Position numbers and translations under genes: made by a program. The notes under the pieces were generated by a model. It saw only the letters and a program-made list of their open reading frames with translations, did no database searches and had not been told where the DNA came from. Below are positions 8,565 through 17,818 of a DNA stretch of 44,217 nt, piece after piece; positions within the stretch are counted from its first letter, which is position 1, and every line of letters starts with the position of its first letter. This DNA comes from Ferrovum sp. (GTDB lineage Bacteria > Pseudomonadota > Gammaproteobacteria > Burkholderiales > Ferrovaceae), in contig JAAGNR010000054.1 in assembly GCA_010435995.1 (NCBI GenBank), positions 1 to 44,217 of the forward strand. The letters are read 5' to 3'.

Positions 8565-9138
8565 TCTTGGACTGACGCTGGGTTCTTCCTTGGCCCATGC
8601 AGAAAAAACTGATCGCGATCAGCCGGTTAATATCGAATCGGATAGGATGACTGCGGACGATAATAAGAAAGTGACGTATTTTGAAGGACGGGTGATACTG
8701 ATCCAGGGGACAATCCATCTGACGGCGGATCACATGACCGTACGCGAAGATCCGCAGGGAATGAAGTACGCTTCGGCCTATGGTAATCCCGTGACATTTC
8801 GTCAGAAGCGCGATGGGGTCGATGAATGGGTGGATGGCAAGGCACAGCATGCGGAGTATAACGGCAAGATAGAACGCCTTGAGTTGTTTGATCATGCGGT
8901 GGTGCATCAGGGTTCTGACGAAATCAAGGGAGATTATTTGTCTTACGATACCAAAACCGAGTTCTTGCGCGCCAACGGAGTCGCGGACTCGGCGAACGGT
9001 TCTGTACCTGGGCGGGTACATGTGATATTTCAGCCCAAAAAGGATGAGTCTCCTTCGGCGCAAGGAGTCGCTCCTGCTCCTCCTTCACCCGAGGATAAGG
9101 GGGCACCCTTGATACTCAAACAGGACTTGACCCCATGA
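8524..9138 (+). CDS. lptA: LPS transport periplasmic protein LptA
   Basis: Periplasmic OstA-type beta-jellyroll protein that forms the bridge carrying LPS to the outer membrane. It has 204 residues with a clear signal peptide ending near AHA (about residue 26), followed by [14 protein letters not shown] and repeated beta-rich segments typical of the family. The C-terminal 25 residues are Pro-rich and low in complexity. The start lies 41 nt inside lptC, an unusually long same-strand overlap, and its stop overlaps the lptB start as ATGA. Confidence 0.93.
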   Translation: MPKFFIIRLLVILDLGLTLGSSLAHAEKTDRDQPVNIESDRMTADDNKKVTYFEGRVILIQGTIHLTADHMTVREDPQGMKYASAYGNPVTFRQKRDGVDEWVDGKAQHAEYNGKIERLELFDHAVVHQGSDEIKGDYLSYDTKTEFLRANGVADSANGSVPGRVHVIFQPKKDESPSAQGVAPAPPSPEDKGAPLILKQDLTP

Positions 9139-9857
9139 GTCAACTGCGTGCAGAAAGGTTGGTGAAGCGCTACCGTTCTCGTCAAGTGGTACGAGACGTG
9201 TCATTGACCGTGGAGAATGGCGAAGTGGTGGGGTTGCTCGGGCCCAATGGAGCGGGCAAAACCACCTGTTTCTATATGATCGTCGGTCTGGTTCCTCTGG
9301 ATGGCGGGGAAATCACCATGGATGGCGTGCGTCTCAGCGCCTATCCCATTCATCAGCGCGCACGCATGGGCTTATCCTATCTTCCGCAGGAAGCCTCTAT
9401 TTTTCGGCGCATGACGGTGCAGGAAAACATTCGTTCTGTGCTTGAATTGCGTGATTTGTCCGATTCGGAGTGCCAACTGGAATTAGACCAATTGCTGGAA
9501 GAATTGCACATCGGTCATTTGCGTGATAATTCTGCGGTGAGTTTGTCTGGTGGCGAGCGGCGCCGTGTAGAAATTGCTCGGGCATTGGCCACCCGTCCTC
9601 GTTTCATCCTGCTTGATGAGCCTTTCGCTGGGGTGGATCCCATTGCGGTGATGGATATTCAACAGATTATCCGATTTTTGAAAAACCGCGGGATTGGAGT
9701 GCTGATTACGGATCATAATGTACGTGAAACCTTGGGAATTTGTGATCGAGCTTACATCATCAGTCAAGGCGGAGTGCTGGCGGCAGGGAAGCCAGATGAA
9801 ATCGTCTATAATGAAAGCGTGAGAAAGGTCTATCTTGGTGAAAACTTCCGTCTCTGA
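9135..9857 (+). CDS. lptB: LPS export ABC transporter ATP-binding protein LptB
   Basis: ATPase that powers extraction of LPS from the inner membrane with LptF and LptG, which are not in this window. The 240 residues contain Walker A GPNGAGKT (36-43), the signature LSGGE (137-141), Walker B ending in D161-E162 within [11 protein letters not shown], and a switch histidine in TDHNVRET. The start overlaps lptA by 4 nt. rpoN follows after 3 bp, the conserved lptB-rpoN arrangement of proteobacteria. Confidence 0.97.
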   Translation: MSQLRAERLVKRYRSRQVVRDVSLTVENGEVVGLLGPNGAGKTTCFYMIVGLVPLDGGEITMDGVRLSAYPIHQRARMGLSYLPQEASIFRRMTVQENIRSVLELRDLSDSECQLELDQLLEELHIGHLRDNSAVSLSGGERRRVEIARALATRPRFILLDEPFAGVDPIAVMDIQQIIRFLKNRGIGVLITDHNVRETLGICDRAYIISQGGVLAAGKPDEIVYNESVRKVYLGENFRL

Positions 9858-9860
9858 AGC

Positions 9861-11279
9861 ATGAAGGTCCAACTCCAGCTCAGAACAACTCAACAACTGA
9901 CACTGACGCCTCAACTGCAGCAGTCGATTCGTTTATTGCAACTGTCGACCCAAGAGTTGGATGAGGAAGTCGAGGAGTTTCTACGCCTCAATCCCTTGTT
10001 GGAGCGTGAAGAGGGGCAGATCGAAGACTCCAATCCGAGTGGCGCTGCCCGTGATGAATCGACGGGTTCGGACGATCGCGATTCTACGACGTCCAACGCC
10101 GAGTCGTCGGGGACGGAAGAATGGAGCCTTGAAGAGGGAGGTCGCTCGGGTAGTGCCGAAGATGACCGAGATGGCCCTTCTCTGGCAGAGCTGGAAATGA
10201 CTGTTGTGACGTTGCGCGATCACCTCATGGGGCAGGTGCGCTTGTTACCTTTGGCTGCACGGGATCAGGAGTTGATCTCGTTGCTGGTCGATCATCTGGA
10301 TGATGACGGCTATCTGCGCACACCACTAGAGGAGTTACTGGACGCCATCCCTCAGGGACTGTCACCGGTGGAATTGGATGAACTGCAAGTGGCGCGACGC
10401 GTACTTCAGTCATTGGAACCTACGGGAGTGGGGGCTCGTGATCTGGCGGAATGCATAGACCTGCAATGGCAGTCCAGTGATGATGGCATTGCGGACAAGC
10501 AGTTGGGCCATTGTTTGCTGCAGCATCTCGATTTGCTGGCTTCTCACGATTACAGCCGATTACAGCGAGTTTTGGGAATTACGGAAGAAAGGTTGCGGCA
10601 ATTACAGCAACGATTGGTACAATTCGACCCCCGTCCCGGATCCCAATATCAGTCAGTGGAGACACGCTTTGTGGTCCCTGATGTGGTGGTGCGGCGGACT
10701 GCCAGTGGGTGGAAAGCAGCGCTTAATCAGGAAGTCATGCCGCGTCTGCGCATCAGTGCACTCTACAGCCATATTTATCGAGATTCTGCGGGGCATACGG
10801 TTTTGGCTCAGCAATTGCAGGAAGCACGGTGGTTGATCAAGAATATTCATCAGCGTTTTGATACTATTCTGCGGGTTTCCCAAGCCATCGTTCAGCACCA
10901 GAGAGGGTTTTTCGAACACGGTGAGGTGGGCATGAAACCTTTGGTGTTGCGTGAAATTGCCGATTCTTTGGGGTTGCACGAATCCACCGTCTCGCGGGTG
11001 ACGACGCAAAAATTCATGTTGACCCCACGGGGTCTGTTCGAATTAAAATACTTCTTTAGCAGTCAGGTGGGCACGGAGAGTGGGGATGGAGTATCTTCGA
11101 CCGCCATTCGCGCTCTGATACGGCAGCTGATTGCTCAGGAAGATGTCAGGAACCCCCTGTCCGACCAACGGATTTCTGATTTGTTGGGTGAGCAGGGTTT
11201 TCGGGTGGCAAGACGCACTGTGGCCAAATATCGTGAGGCCATGCATCTTCAAGTCGCCAGTTTTCGCAAGTCGTTGTGA
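9861..11279 (+). CDS. rpoN: RNA polymerase sigma-54 factor
   Basis: Alternative sigma factor that recognises -24/-12 promoters and needs an AAA+ activator to open them. The 472-residue protein has the Gln/Leu-rich region I (1-50), an acidic Ser/Asp/Glu-rich linker (about 55-110), the core-binding domain, a helix-turn-helix region (HESTVSRVTTQKFM) and the C-terminal RpoN box ARRTVAKYRE (450-459). All diagnostic parts are intact. It is followed by hpf, ptsN, hprK and rapZ, the classic rpoN cluster linking nitrogen control with the PTS. Confidence 0.97.
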   Translation: MKVQLQLRTTQQLTLTPQLQQSIRLLQLSTQELDEEVEEFLRLNPLLEREEGQIEDSNPSGAARDESTGSDDRDSTTSNAESSGTEEWSLEEGGRSGSAEDDRDGPSLAELEMTVVTLRDHLMGQVRLLPLAARDQELISLLVDHLDDDGYLRTPLEELLDAIPQGLSPVELDELQVARRVLQSLEPTGVGARDLAECIDLQWQSSDDGIADKQLGHCLLQHLDLLASHDYSRLQRVLGITEERLRQLQQRLVQFDPRPGSQYQSVETRFVVPDVVVRRTASGWKAALNQEVMPRLRISALYSHIYRDSAGHTVLAQQLQEARWLIKNIHQRFDTILRVSQAIVQHQRGFFEHGEVGMKPLVLREIADSLGLHESTVSRVTTQKFMLTPRGLFELKYFFSSQVGTESGDGVSSTAIRALIRQLIAQEDVRNPLSDQRISDLLGEQGFRVARRTVAKYREAMHLQVASFRKSL

Positions 11280-11304
11280 CATTTACCTCAAGGAGAACAA
11301 TAAC

Positions 11305-11637
11305 ATGAAAGTTACCATCACTGGGCAACATATGGAAGTGACCCCCGCGATACGCGATCATGTCGAGGAGAAAATTGGGCGCATCAAACGGCATTTTGAG
11401 CATCCTTTGGATATCACCGTCATTTTGGCCGTAGAAAAGCTGAAACATAATGCGGAAGCCAATGTTCATGTCAACGGACGCGATTTTTTCGTGCACACCT
11501 CACAAGACGACATGTATGCCGCTATTGATGATTTGGCCCATCTTCTCGACCGACAGATTATCAAGCATAAAGAGCGTCTGAGCGATCAGCGCAACGGTCA
11601 GCCCCTCAAGCATATTGCTGCCGCCGATGGCGCATAA
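11305..11637 (+). CDS. hpf: Ribosome hibernation promoting factor (short form)
   Basis: Small protein that binds the decoding centre of idle ribosomes and promotes their storage in stationary phase. The 110 residues (MKVTITGQHMEVTPAIRDHV at the start) are a single S30AE domain without the C-terminal dimerisation domain of long HPF. The ATG at 11305 is chosen because AGGAG at 11291-11295 sits at the right distance; the frame is open further upstream inside rpoN, but that part is a shadow. It lies between rpoN and ptsN, as in many proteobacteria. Confidence 0.95.
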   Translation: MKVTITGQHMEVTPAIRDHVEEKIGRIKRHFEHPLDITVILAVEKLKHNAEANVHVNGRDFFVHTSQDDMYAAIDDLAHLLDRQIIKHKERLSDQRNGQPLKHIAAADGA

Positions 11638-11640
11638 GTC

Positions 11641-12123
11641 GTGGGGCTGACTGCGCCGCGTCTGACGACCTTGCTCAAACCGAGCCATATCTTGCTGGAT
11701 CTGGAGGTCACCAGCAAGAAGCGGCTGTTTGAGCAGATCAGTATCCTTTTTGAAAACCAAGATCAATTATTGCGGAGCCGCGTCTTCGACGCGCTCTTTA
11801 ACCGGGAAAAACTGGGGTCTACCGGACTGGGTCATGGTTTTGCCTTACCCCATGGGCGCATGAAGGGTTTGCGTGACACTCTTTGTGTCTTTATTCGTCT
11901 GGCCACGGAAATTCCCTTTGAAGCTCCCGATGGTCGTCCCGTACGTTTGGTGTATGCGTTATTGGTCCCAGAAAATGCCAATGAGCAACATCTCAAATTG
12001 TTGGGAGAAATTGCCGAATTGTTCAGTGATGCGGAGTTGCGACAAAAATTGATGACTTGCAGTCAGGCGGACGAAGTCATTCAGGCTCTGTCGCAGCGGC
12101 AGGCGCTTCATGCCCTCGGTTAG
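11641..12123 (+). CDS. ptsN: Nitrogen-regulatory PTS protein EIIA-Ntr
   Basis: EIIA protein of the nitrogen PTS, a phospho-signalling rather than sugar-uptake branch that affects potassium transport and sigma-54 related functions in other bacteria. The protein has 160 residues with phosphorylation site H71 in GFALPHGRM. The start is GTG at 11641, 3 bp after hpf. Its phosphodonor (NPr/EI-Ntr) is not encoded in the window. The end overlaps hprK by 14 nt. Juxtaposition with hprK, rapZ and rpoN is usual for this cluster. Confidence 0.94.
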   Translation: MGLTAPRLTTLLKPSHILLDLEVTSKKRLFEQISILFENQDQLLRSRVFDALFNREKLGSTGLGHGFALPHGRMKGLRDTLCVFIRLATEIPFEAPDGRPVRLVYALLVPENANEQHLKLLGEIAELFSDAELRQKLMTCSQADEVIQALSQRQALHALG

Positions 12124-13069
12124 CGTTCAGCGACTCTTCGAGGATAACCGGGGTAAACTCGACCTGGTCTGGCTGGCAGGGCAGCATGGACATCCGCGCG
12201 AGGTGACAGTGGGGGCATTGAGTGACCCTCAGGCAGGTCTCATTGCCCATCTCAATTTGACCCATCCTCACCTGTTTCAGGTTCTTGGGAAACACGAAGT
12301 TGCCTACCTTCAAAGGTTGGGAGATGACGCGTTGGCAAAAGCTTGTGCGGGGATATTTTCTGACGAACTGGTGGCGATTTTTATGACGGAGTCCTGTACT
12401 CTCCTTCCGGAATTGGCCACACAAGCTGAACAACGGGGGATCCCGGTCATGGGTGCTGGGGTAGACAGTGCCATGGTGATCAATCAGTTGCGCCATTATC
12501 TCAGCTGGGAATTGGCAGAACAGGACAGTCTTCATGGCGTGTTCATGGTGATTCTCGAAGTGGGGGTTTTGATTACAGGTGATTCTGCGGTAGGAAAAAG
12601 CGAGTTGGCCCTGGAACTGATCTCGCGGGGTCATGGGTTGGTAGCGGATGATGTGGTTGATCTCTACCGCATCAGTCCGGAAACGTTACAGGGGCGGTGC
12701 CCGCCTATGCTGCGCGATTTTCTTGAAGTCAGAGGGTTGGGTTTGCTCAATATCCGTTCAATTTTTGGGGAAACCGCAGTACGCCCCCGTAAAAACCTGA
12801 AATTGATCGTGCATCTTGAGAGACCGTCTGGGGGAGATCTCAGTACCTGTGCTCGTCTGCCGGTTGGGCACCAGACCCAGCGTGTGCTGGGAGTGGATAT
12901 TCCGCGTGTGGTGATTCCCGTTGCTGTGGGCAGAAATCTGGCGGTATTAGTGGAGGCCGCGACACGTAATTTCATCCTAGAACAACGGGGTATCGACAGC
13001 ACCCAACAGTTCATCGAGCGTCAGCAACAATTCATGCGTCAGGAGGAAGAAGATGGGCACGCAGAGTAA
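12110..13069 (+). CDS. hprK: HPr kinase/phosphorylase
   Basis: Bifunctional enzyme that phosphorylates and dephosphorylates HPr on serine. The 319-residue protein has an N-terminal regulatory domain and a C-terminal P-loop kinase domain with Walker A GDSAVGKS (157-164), followed by the HprK signature EVRGLGLLNIRSIFGE. Both are intact, so it should be active. No ptsH is present here, so its HPr substrate must be encoded elsewhere. The start overlaps ptsN by 14 nt and the end overlaps rapZ by 17 nt, which suggests tight coupling. Confidence 0.95.
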   Translation: MPSVSVQRLFEDNRGKLDLVWLAGQHGHPREVTVGALSDPQAGLIAHLNLTHPHLFQVLGKHEVAYLQRLGDDALAKACAGIFSDELVAIFMTESCTLLPELATQAEQRGIPVMGAGVDSAMVINQLRHYLSWELAEQDSLHGVFMVILEVGVLITGDSAVGKSELALELISRGHGLVADDVVDLYRISPETLQGRCPPMLRDFLEVRGLGLLNIRSIFGETAVRPRKNLKLIVHLERPSGGDLSTCARLPVGHQTQRVLGVDIPRVVIPVAVGRNLAVLVEAATRNFILEQRGIDSTQQFIERQQQFMRQEEEDGHAE

Positions 13070-13916
13070 GAATCTTCCTTCCCAAGTGGTCCTGATCAGT
13101 GGACTTTCCGGTTCAGGAAAATCTGTGGCATTGAGAGCATTGGAAGATTCCGGTTATTTTGCCATGGACAATCTGCCGCTGTCTTTTTTGGTATTTGTAC
13201 TTCAGGAACTGGTGATGCGCGGCGAGAAACGCATTGCTTTGACCTTGGACGTTCGGGGTGGGGATGCCTTGACCCGTTTGCCCGAAGCGTTGGAAAAGTT
13301 GCGTCAAAATGGACTCGATGTGCGTCTGTTGTATTTAGAAACCAGCGATCAGGATTTGGTGAGGCGCTTTTCAGAAACACGTCGGCCTCATCCGTTGGCC
13401 CAGCACCAGCACTCGATTGCTGAATGTATTGCGCTGGAGCGACATTTGTTGGCAGGGGTTGCTGATTTGGCTCGCCGCTTTGACACCAGTCATATTACCC
13501 CCAATACTTTACGGGCCTGGGTACGTGATTTCGTTGAACTCGACCCAGCAGGCTTGACCCTGTTTTTCCAATCTTTCGGTTTCAAGCACGGTATTCCGCT
13601 GAATGCGGATTTCGTATTCGATGTACGTTGTATTCCCAACCCTTTTTACGATCCTCATTTGCGTCCGTTGACGGGGCAGGATCCTGCCATCATAGAATTC
13701 CTTGAGCAACAGCCCCAAGTGGAGCGAATGACCCATGACATTCAAACCTTTGTGACCCAGTGGCTGCCAGATTTTGTTCGCGACAACCGCTCAGCGCTGA
13801 CGGTCGCCATCGGTTGTACAGGGGGTCAGCATCGTTCGGTGTATTTCGCTGAAACCTTGGCTCGTCATTTTCTCCCCTTGCAGAGTACGCGCGTCATTCA
13901 TCGTGAGTTGGGGTAA
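13053..13916 (+). CDS. rapZ: RNase adapter / nucleotide-binding protein RapZ
   Basis: P-loop protein that in enterobacteria senses glucosamine-6-phosphate and guides RNase E to the small RNA GlmZ, adjusting cell-wall precursor supply. It has 287 residues, with Walker A GLSGSGKS (17-24), ETRRPHPL and the conserved C-terminal region GCTGGQHRSV. AGGAGGAAG lies just before the ATG at 13053. The last 126 nt are also coding on the opposite strand for the end of mutY. Whether a GlmZ-like RNA exists in this organism cannot be told from the window. Confidence 0.95.
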   Translation: MGTQSKNLPSQVVLISGLSGSGKSVALRALEDSGYFAMDNLPLSFLVFVLQELVMRGEKRIALTLDVRGGDALTRLPEALEKLRQNGLDVRLLYLETSDQDLVRRFSETRRPHPLAQHQHSIAECIALERHLLAGVADLARRFDTSHITPNTLRAWVRDFVELDPAGLTLFFQSFGFKHGIPLNADFVFDVRCIPNPFYDPHLRPLTGQDPAIIEFLEQQPQVERMTHDIQTFVTQWLPDFVRDNRSALTVAIGCTGGQHRSVYFAETLARHFLPLQSTRVIHRELG

Positions 13917-14954
13917 CAGGCGCCGGATGGGTGCGGGCAATGCCAACTGTTCCATGGATTCTGTGGTAAACCATCCATAGGAGGGGTCTGCAGGAAATTC
14001 CAAGGAATCCGCTGAGTGAAACATGATGGGGTAAAGGTGCCATTCCACATGGGTTAAAAGATGACGAATGGGGGATAACATGGTGTGTGGTTCGCCATCA
14101 AGCCCAAGAGAATGGCTGGAAGGCAGGTCAGGGGATAAGGTTTCTTCTGGAAAGCTCCACAATCCGGCCCATATTCCCGTGGGAGGTTTCCGCTGCATTA
14201 ACCATTGTCCCTGAGCATTGTCAATCAATAGCAGGCGGGAATGACGCACTTGACGTTGGGGTCTTTTCGGCCGTGATGGATATTGGGCGATGGTTTCTGT
14301 TTGATGTGCCTGACAGATTCCTGCCAAAGGACAGTCACTACACAACGGACGGTTTCTCAAGCAGCGTAGGGTTCCCAAATCCATCAGTCCTTGAGTATAG
14401 GTGGCGATATTCTCGCTGTCTGGCAGCAGGGCATCTGCCACTTGCCACAATTCCTCCTCTGCAGGGGAGGTCAGAGCAAAGACGCGACACAGAATGCGTT
14501 TCACATTGCCATCCAGAATGGCTGCGCGATCGCCGTAAGCAAATGCAGCAATGGCGCCAGCGGTGGAGCGGCCAATTCCAGGGAGCGTGCATAGGTCGGC
14601 GACGGTGCGCGGAAAGCCTCCATTGGCAGAGATCAACTGTGCGGCACGGTGGAGGTGGCGTGCGCGGGCGTAGTAACCGAGGCCAGACCAGTGGGACAAT
14701 ACCTGATCCAGAGAGGACTGTGCCAAGGTTTCTACCGTGGGGAAAGTGCTCAAGAAACGCTGGTAATAGGGAATGACGGTGCGCACTTGGGTTTGTTGCA
14801 GCATGATTTCCGAAACCCAGATGAGATAAGGGTCTTGGGTTCCTTGCCAAGGCAGGGTATGGCGGCCGTACTGTCGCTGCCACACATTCAGGAGTAGTGC
14901 AAAGGAATGGGTGGCAGGACAAGCGGGGTCAAATCGGTTAGAATACTGTTCCAT
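13791..14954 (-). CDS. mutY: A/G-specific adenine glycosylase MutY
   Basis: Removes adenine mispaired with 8-oxoguanine. From ATG 14954 the protein has 387 residues: the glycosylase domain with catalytic E49 (SEIMLQQTQV), the helix-hairpin-helix LPGIGRSTAGA, D148 in DGNVKR, the 4Fe-4S cysteines C198, C205, C208 and C214, and a C-terminal NUDIX-like domain for 8-oxoG recognition. Normal homology seems to end at ALPAPIRRL; the last 41 residues come from the strand opposite rapZ. An open frame upstream of 14954 runs through tRNA-Gly and is not used. No Shine-Dalgarno is visible, and the start is only 5 bp from the tRNA. Confidence 0.94.
   Translation of the reverse strand: MEQYSNRFDPACPATHSFALLLNVWQRQYGRHTLPWQGTQDPYLIWVSEIMLQQTQVRTVIPYYQRFLSTFPTVETLAQSSLDQVLSHWSGLGYYARARHLHRAAQLISANGGFPRTVADLCTLPGIGRSTAGAIAAFAYGDRAAILDGNVKRILCRVFALTSPAEEELWQVADALLPDSENIATYTQGLMDLGTLRCLRNRPLCSDCPLAGICQAHQTETIAQYPSRPKRPQRQVRHSRLLLIDNAQGQWLMQRKPPTGIWAGLWSFPEETLSPDLPSSHSLGLDGEPHTMLSPIRHLLTHVEWHLYPIMFHSADSLEFPADPSYGWFTTESMEQLALPAPIRRLLPQLTMNDARTLQGEKMTSQGFSEIHRTMLTPCTTDGDRQR
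14916..14944 (+). promoter_or_regulatory. Probable promoter of tRNA-Gly
   Basis: AGGACA at 14916-14921 and TAGAAT at 14939-14944 are separated by 17 bp. The expected start site near 14951 gives a leader of about 9 nt before the tRNA. The promoter lies inside the first codons of mutY on the opposite strand, so the sequence has to serve both. The match is fair (4/6 and 5/6) but not proof. Confidence 0.5.
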
Positions 14955-14959
14955 GATAG

Positions 14960-15033
14960 GCGGGTGTAGCTCAATGGCAGAGCAGAAGCTTCCCAAGCTT
15001 AAGACGAGGGTTCGATTCCCTTCACCCGCTCCA
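14960..15033 (+). tRNA. tRNA-Gly (anticodon CCC)
   Basis: A full cloverleaf can be drawn: acceptor arms GCGGGTG/CACCCGC, D-stem GCTC/GAGC, anticodon loop TTCCCAA with CCC at 14992-14994, T-loop TTCGATT, discriminator T and an encoded CCA. It reads GGG codons. The top pair of the anticodon stem (27-43) is G-A rather than Watson-Crick. The gene sits on the plus strand between the minus-strand genes ridA and mutY, and the ridA reading frame ends inside it. Confidence 0.95.
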
Positions 15034-15415
15034 GTTCACTCAGTACCATGATTCCATCCATTTCCACCAGTGCGCCACGGGGCAAGGAGGCGACTCCCAC
15101 CGCAGCTCTGGCTGGGTAGGGAGCGGTGAAAACTTGTGCCATGGCATCATTGACTTTGCTGAAGTGAGCCAAGTCTGTAAGATAGACCGTAACGCGTACC
15201 AGATCGTTGAGATTTCCTCCTGCGGCCTCGGTGACGGCTTGCAAATTACTCAGGACGCGCTTGATCTGAGCATCGATTCCCTCTTCCAGCATCATGGTTT
15301 TCGGGTTCAATCCAATTTGGCCAGAGAGGTACACCGTATCCTGAACACATACGGCCTGTGAGTAGGTGCCGATGGCACCGGGGGCATGGGGGGTCGCGAT
15401 GATGATTTTTGGCAT
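14999..15415 (-). CDS. ridA: RidA family reactive intermediate deaminase
   Basis: Hydrolyses reactive enamine/imine intermediates made by PLP enzymes. From ATG 15413-15415, preceded by GGAG, it has 138 residues. The family core [23 protein letters not shown] contains the Arg and Glu that bind the substrate. RidA proteins usually end a few residues later; here the last ten residues ([10 protein letters not shown]) are read from the antisense strand of tRNA-Gly, and the TAA stop falls in the tRNA anticodon stem. An in-frame start at 15472 inside spoT is rejected. It follows spoT by 13 bp on the same strand. Confidence 0.93.
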   Translation of the reverse strand: MPKIIIATPHAPGAIGTYSQAVCVQDTVYLSGQIGLNPKTMMLEEGIDAQIKRVLSNLQAVTEAAGGNLNDLVRVTVYLTDLAHFSKVNDAMAQVFTAPYPARAAVGVASLPRGALVEMDGIMVLSELERVKGIEPSS

Positions 15416-15428
15416 GGTAGGCTCCAAG

Positions 15429-17576
15429 TCAGCTTTGAACACGGGTGAGGCGGACCACCTCAGGAATTTCACGCAGATTTTGCATTAGTGTGGCAAGGTG
15501 CGCACGATCACGTACTTGCACGGTAAAATTGATTTCACTGTAGCTGCCATCGGCTTTGCCAATGGAAACGCTATCGATGTTTGAGTGAGCGTCGGCAATG
15601 GCCGAGGCCACGGTAGCCAGAACTCCGCGACGATTCAGGGCCAAGAGTTTGATGGCTACTTCGAAGAGTTGGGCGGTGTGGCTCTCCCAAGAGACATCCA
15701 CCCATTTGTCCGGATCGGCGCGAAATTGGCGGATGACACGACAATCCTGCGTATGGATCAATAATCCCTGCCCTTTTTTAATCAATCCGATGATGGGATC
15801 TCCGGGAATTGGGCGGCAACAGTGGGCAAACTGTACCGCCAAACCTTCGCTGCCGCGAATGGTGATGGCCGTTCGTGGGGTCTCGGTAACGGTTTCATGG
15901 GGGTTTGTTTTGCGCAATAGATCGCGCGCCACGACGATGTTCAGGCGCTTGCCGAGACCGATTTCAGCCAAGACATCGTTGCGTGATTTACAGCGATCTC
16001 CCTTGAGTAGTTGCTCCCAATGACTATCCTGAATCAAGGATGGTTCGGTATTCAGGGCGCGCAACGCCTGTTGCAGGAGACGATCTCCGAGTTGTTCGGC
16101 TTCGTCATGGCGCAATGTGCGGAGATAATGGCGGATTTTTGACCGAGCCTTGGCAGTAACTACATAGTTAAGCCAAGCCGGATTTGGGGTGGATGTGGCT
16201 TCGGTAAGAATTTCCACGCGGTCACCATTACTGAGAACAGTACGTAAGGGAGAGAGTTGGTCATTGATACGAGCAGCGACACAATGATGGCCGATATCTG
16301 TGTGCACATCATAGGCAAAATCTACAGCAGTGGCGCCACGAGGCAGCGACTTGATGGTTCCCTTCGGCGTAAAGACATAGACAGCGTCAGGAAATAGGTC
16401 GACTTTGATGTGTTCCAGAAATTCTACGGCATCGCCACTTTCCGACTGGTATTCCAATAAGGATTGCAGCCATTGGTGAGTTTTATTCTGGACATCGCTG
16501 AGAGGGGTGGCTGAAGATTTATACATCCAGTGGGAAGCTACTCCAGATTCCGCGATTTTGTGCATATCCTGGGTGCGAATCTGAATTTCCACCGGCGTGC
16601 CGAAGGGCCCAAAGAGGGTGGTATGCAAAGATTGATAGCCGTTGGACTTGGGGATGGCGATATAGTCTTTAAATTTCCCTGGGATGGGTTTATACAGGGT
16701 ATGGAATGCTCCCAGTGCGAGATAACAATTGGGCAGATCGTGGACCACCACACGAAAGCCATAGATATCCTGAACTTCAGAGAAAGAAAGGGATTTCTCC
16801 TGCATTTTTTGATAAATGCTTGATAGGTTTTTTTCGCGTCCTTTGATGGTACCTTCGATGCCGAAGGTCACCAGTCTTTGTTCCAGTGCGGCCAGGATTT
16901 TGTTTACCACTTCGCGATGATTACCGCGTGCAGCGCGAACGGCTTTGTTCAATACCGTATAGCGATTGGGGAAAAGATAACGGAATCCGAGATCCTGCAA
17001 TTCCTGATAGAGTCGGTGTAGACCTAGGCGATGGGCGATGGGGCCATAGATGTCAACGGTTTCACGGGCGATGCGCCGCTGTTTTTCTGGGCTCATGGCC
17101 TCCAGAGTGCGCATATTATGCAATCGGTCGGCCAGTTTGATCAGAATGACACGCACGTCGCGCGCCATAGCCAGAAGCATTTTGCGGAAATTTTCTGCTT
17201 GCGCTTGCTGTTCGGTCTGAAATTCGAGGCGATCCAGTTTGCTGACGCCTTCCACCAGTTCTCCTACGGACTTGCCAAAAGCAGAGACGATATCCGCAGT
17301 AGTAATTCCGGTATCTTCGACCGTGTCATGGAGTAAGGCAGCGCACAGCGCTTGTTGATCCAGGTGCCACTCCGCGAGAATGGTGGCCACTGACAAGGGG
17401 TGAGTAATGTAGGGCTCGCCACTCTTGCGCAATTGCCCCGCATGGGCCTGGGCCGCAAGTTGGTAGGCCTTGTCCAGTTGTTCAAGATCGGCGGATCGCA
17501 GATAGGTCGCCGCGAGTCGTGTCAGATCCTCGGTGCTGGGAACAGTGTGAACAGAAGCAGAGTCTGTGCGCGTCAC
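15429..17576 (-). CDS. spoT: Bifunctional (p)ppGpp synthetase/hydrolase
   Basis: Makes and degrades the stringent-response alarmone (p)ppGpp. The 715 residues run HD hydrolase ([11 protein letters not shown]83-D84), synthetase (GKFKDYIA then [11 protein letters not shown]), TGS ([19 protein letters not shown]) and a C-terminal ACT domain. The intact HD site and the basic synthetase motif argue for a bifunctional Rel/SpoT rather than a RelA-only enzyme. The start is GTG at 17576, 3 bp after rpoZ; the rpoZ-spoT order is conserved, and the omega subunit is itself part of a ppGpp-binding site in many proteobacteria. Confidence 0.96.
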   Translation of the reverse strand: MTRTDSASVHTVPSTEDLTRLAATYLRSADLEQLDKAYQLAAQAHAGQLRKSGEPYITHPLSVATILAEWHLDQQALCAALLHDTVEDTGITTADIVSAFGKSVGELVEGVSKLDRLEFQTEQQAQAENFRKMLLAMARDVRVILIKLADRLHNMRTLEAMSPEKQRRIARETVDIYGPIAHRLGLHRLYQELQDLGFRYLFPNRYTVLNKAVRAARGNHREVVNKILAALEQRLVTFGIEGTIKGREKNLSSIYQKMQEKSLSFSEVQDIYGFRVVVHDLPNCYLALGAFHTLYKPIPGKFKDYIAIPKSNGYQSLHTTLFGPFGTPVEIQIRTQDMHKIAESGVASHWMYKSSATPLSDVQNKTHQWLQSLLEYQSESGDAVEFLEHIKVDLFPDAVYVFTPKGTIKSLPRGATAVDFAYDVHTDIGHHCVAARINDQLSPLRTVLSNGDRVEILTEATSTPNPAWLNYVVTAKARSKIRHYLRTLRHDEAEQLGDRLLQQALRALNTEPSLIQDSHWEQLLKGDRCKSRNDVLAEIGLGKRLNIVVARDLLRKTNPHETVTETPRTAITIRGSEGLAVQFAHCCRPIPGDPIIGLIKKGQGLLIHTQDCRVIRQFRADPDKWVDVSWESHTAQLFEVAIKLLALNRRGVLATVASAIADAHSNIDSVSIGKADGSYSEINFTVQVRDRAHLATLMQNLREIPEVVRLTRVQS

Positions 17577-17579
17577 AAA

Positions 17580-17786
17580 TCAGGGTTGAGCTTTGTCTAG
17601 AATATCCGGACCAATTTTCCCCGCCGCGATTTCCCGCAGGGCAATGACCGTGGGCTTGTCCCGTAGGGGATCGACACGAGGCGTGGCTCCAGAAGCGATT
17701 TGGCGAGCACGATAAGTTGCGGCCAGAGTGAGTTCAAAGCGATTCTGGATGGAATGAAGCGAGTCGTCCACAGTGATGCGTGCCAT
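17580..17786 (-). CDS. rpoZ: RNA polymerase omega subunit
   Basis: Smallest core RNA polymerase subunit, which aids beta-prime assembly and takes part in ppGpp binding. It has 68 residues, beginning [20 protein letters not shown], with RARQIASG and [10 protein letters not shown] as expected. This is somewhat shorter than the 91-residue E. coli protein but usual for betaproteobacteria. It lies 32 bp downstream of gmk and 3 bp upstream of spoT, giving the conserved gmk-rpoZ-spoT order. Confidence 0.95.
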   Translation of the reverse strand: MARITVDDSLHSIQNRFELTLAATYRARQIASGATPRVDPLRDKPTVIALREIAAGKIGPDILDKAQP

Positions 17787-17818
17787 GTCAGAGATTCCAG
17801 TAAGGTAAAGAGAAAAAG

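Noticed and set aside
8518-9063. 181-codon minus-strand frame opposite lptA
   Set aside because: lptA has a signal peptide and family motifs; the antisense frame shows none.
14955-14996. Upstream extension of mutY to 14996
   Set aside because: It would translate the antisense strand of tRNA-Gly; MutY homology starts after the ATG at 14954.
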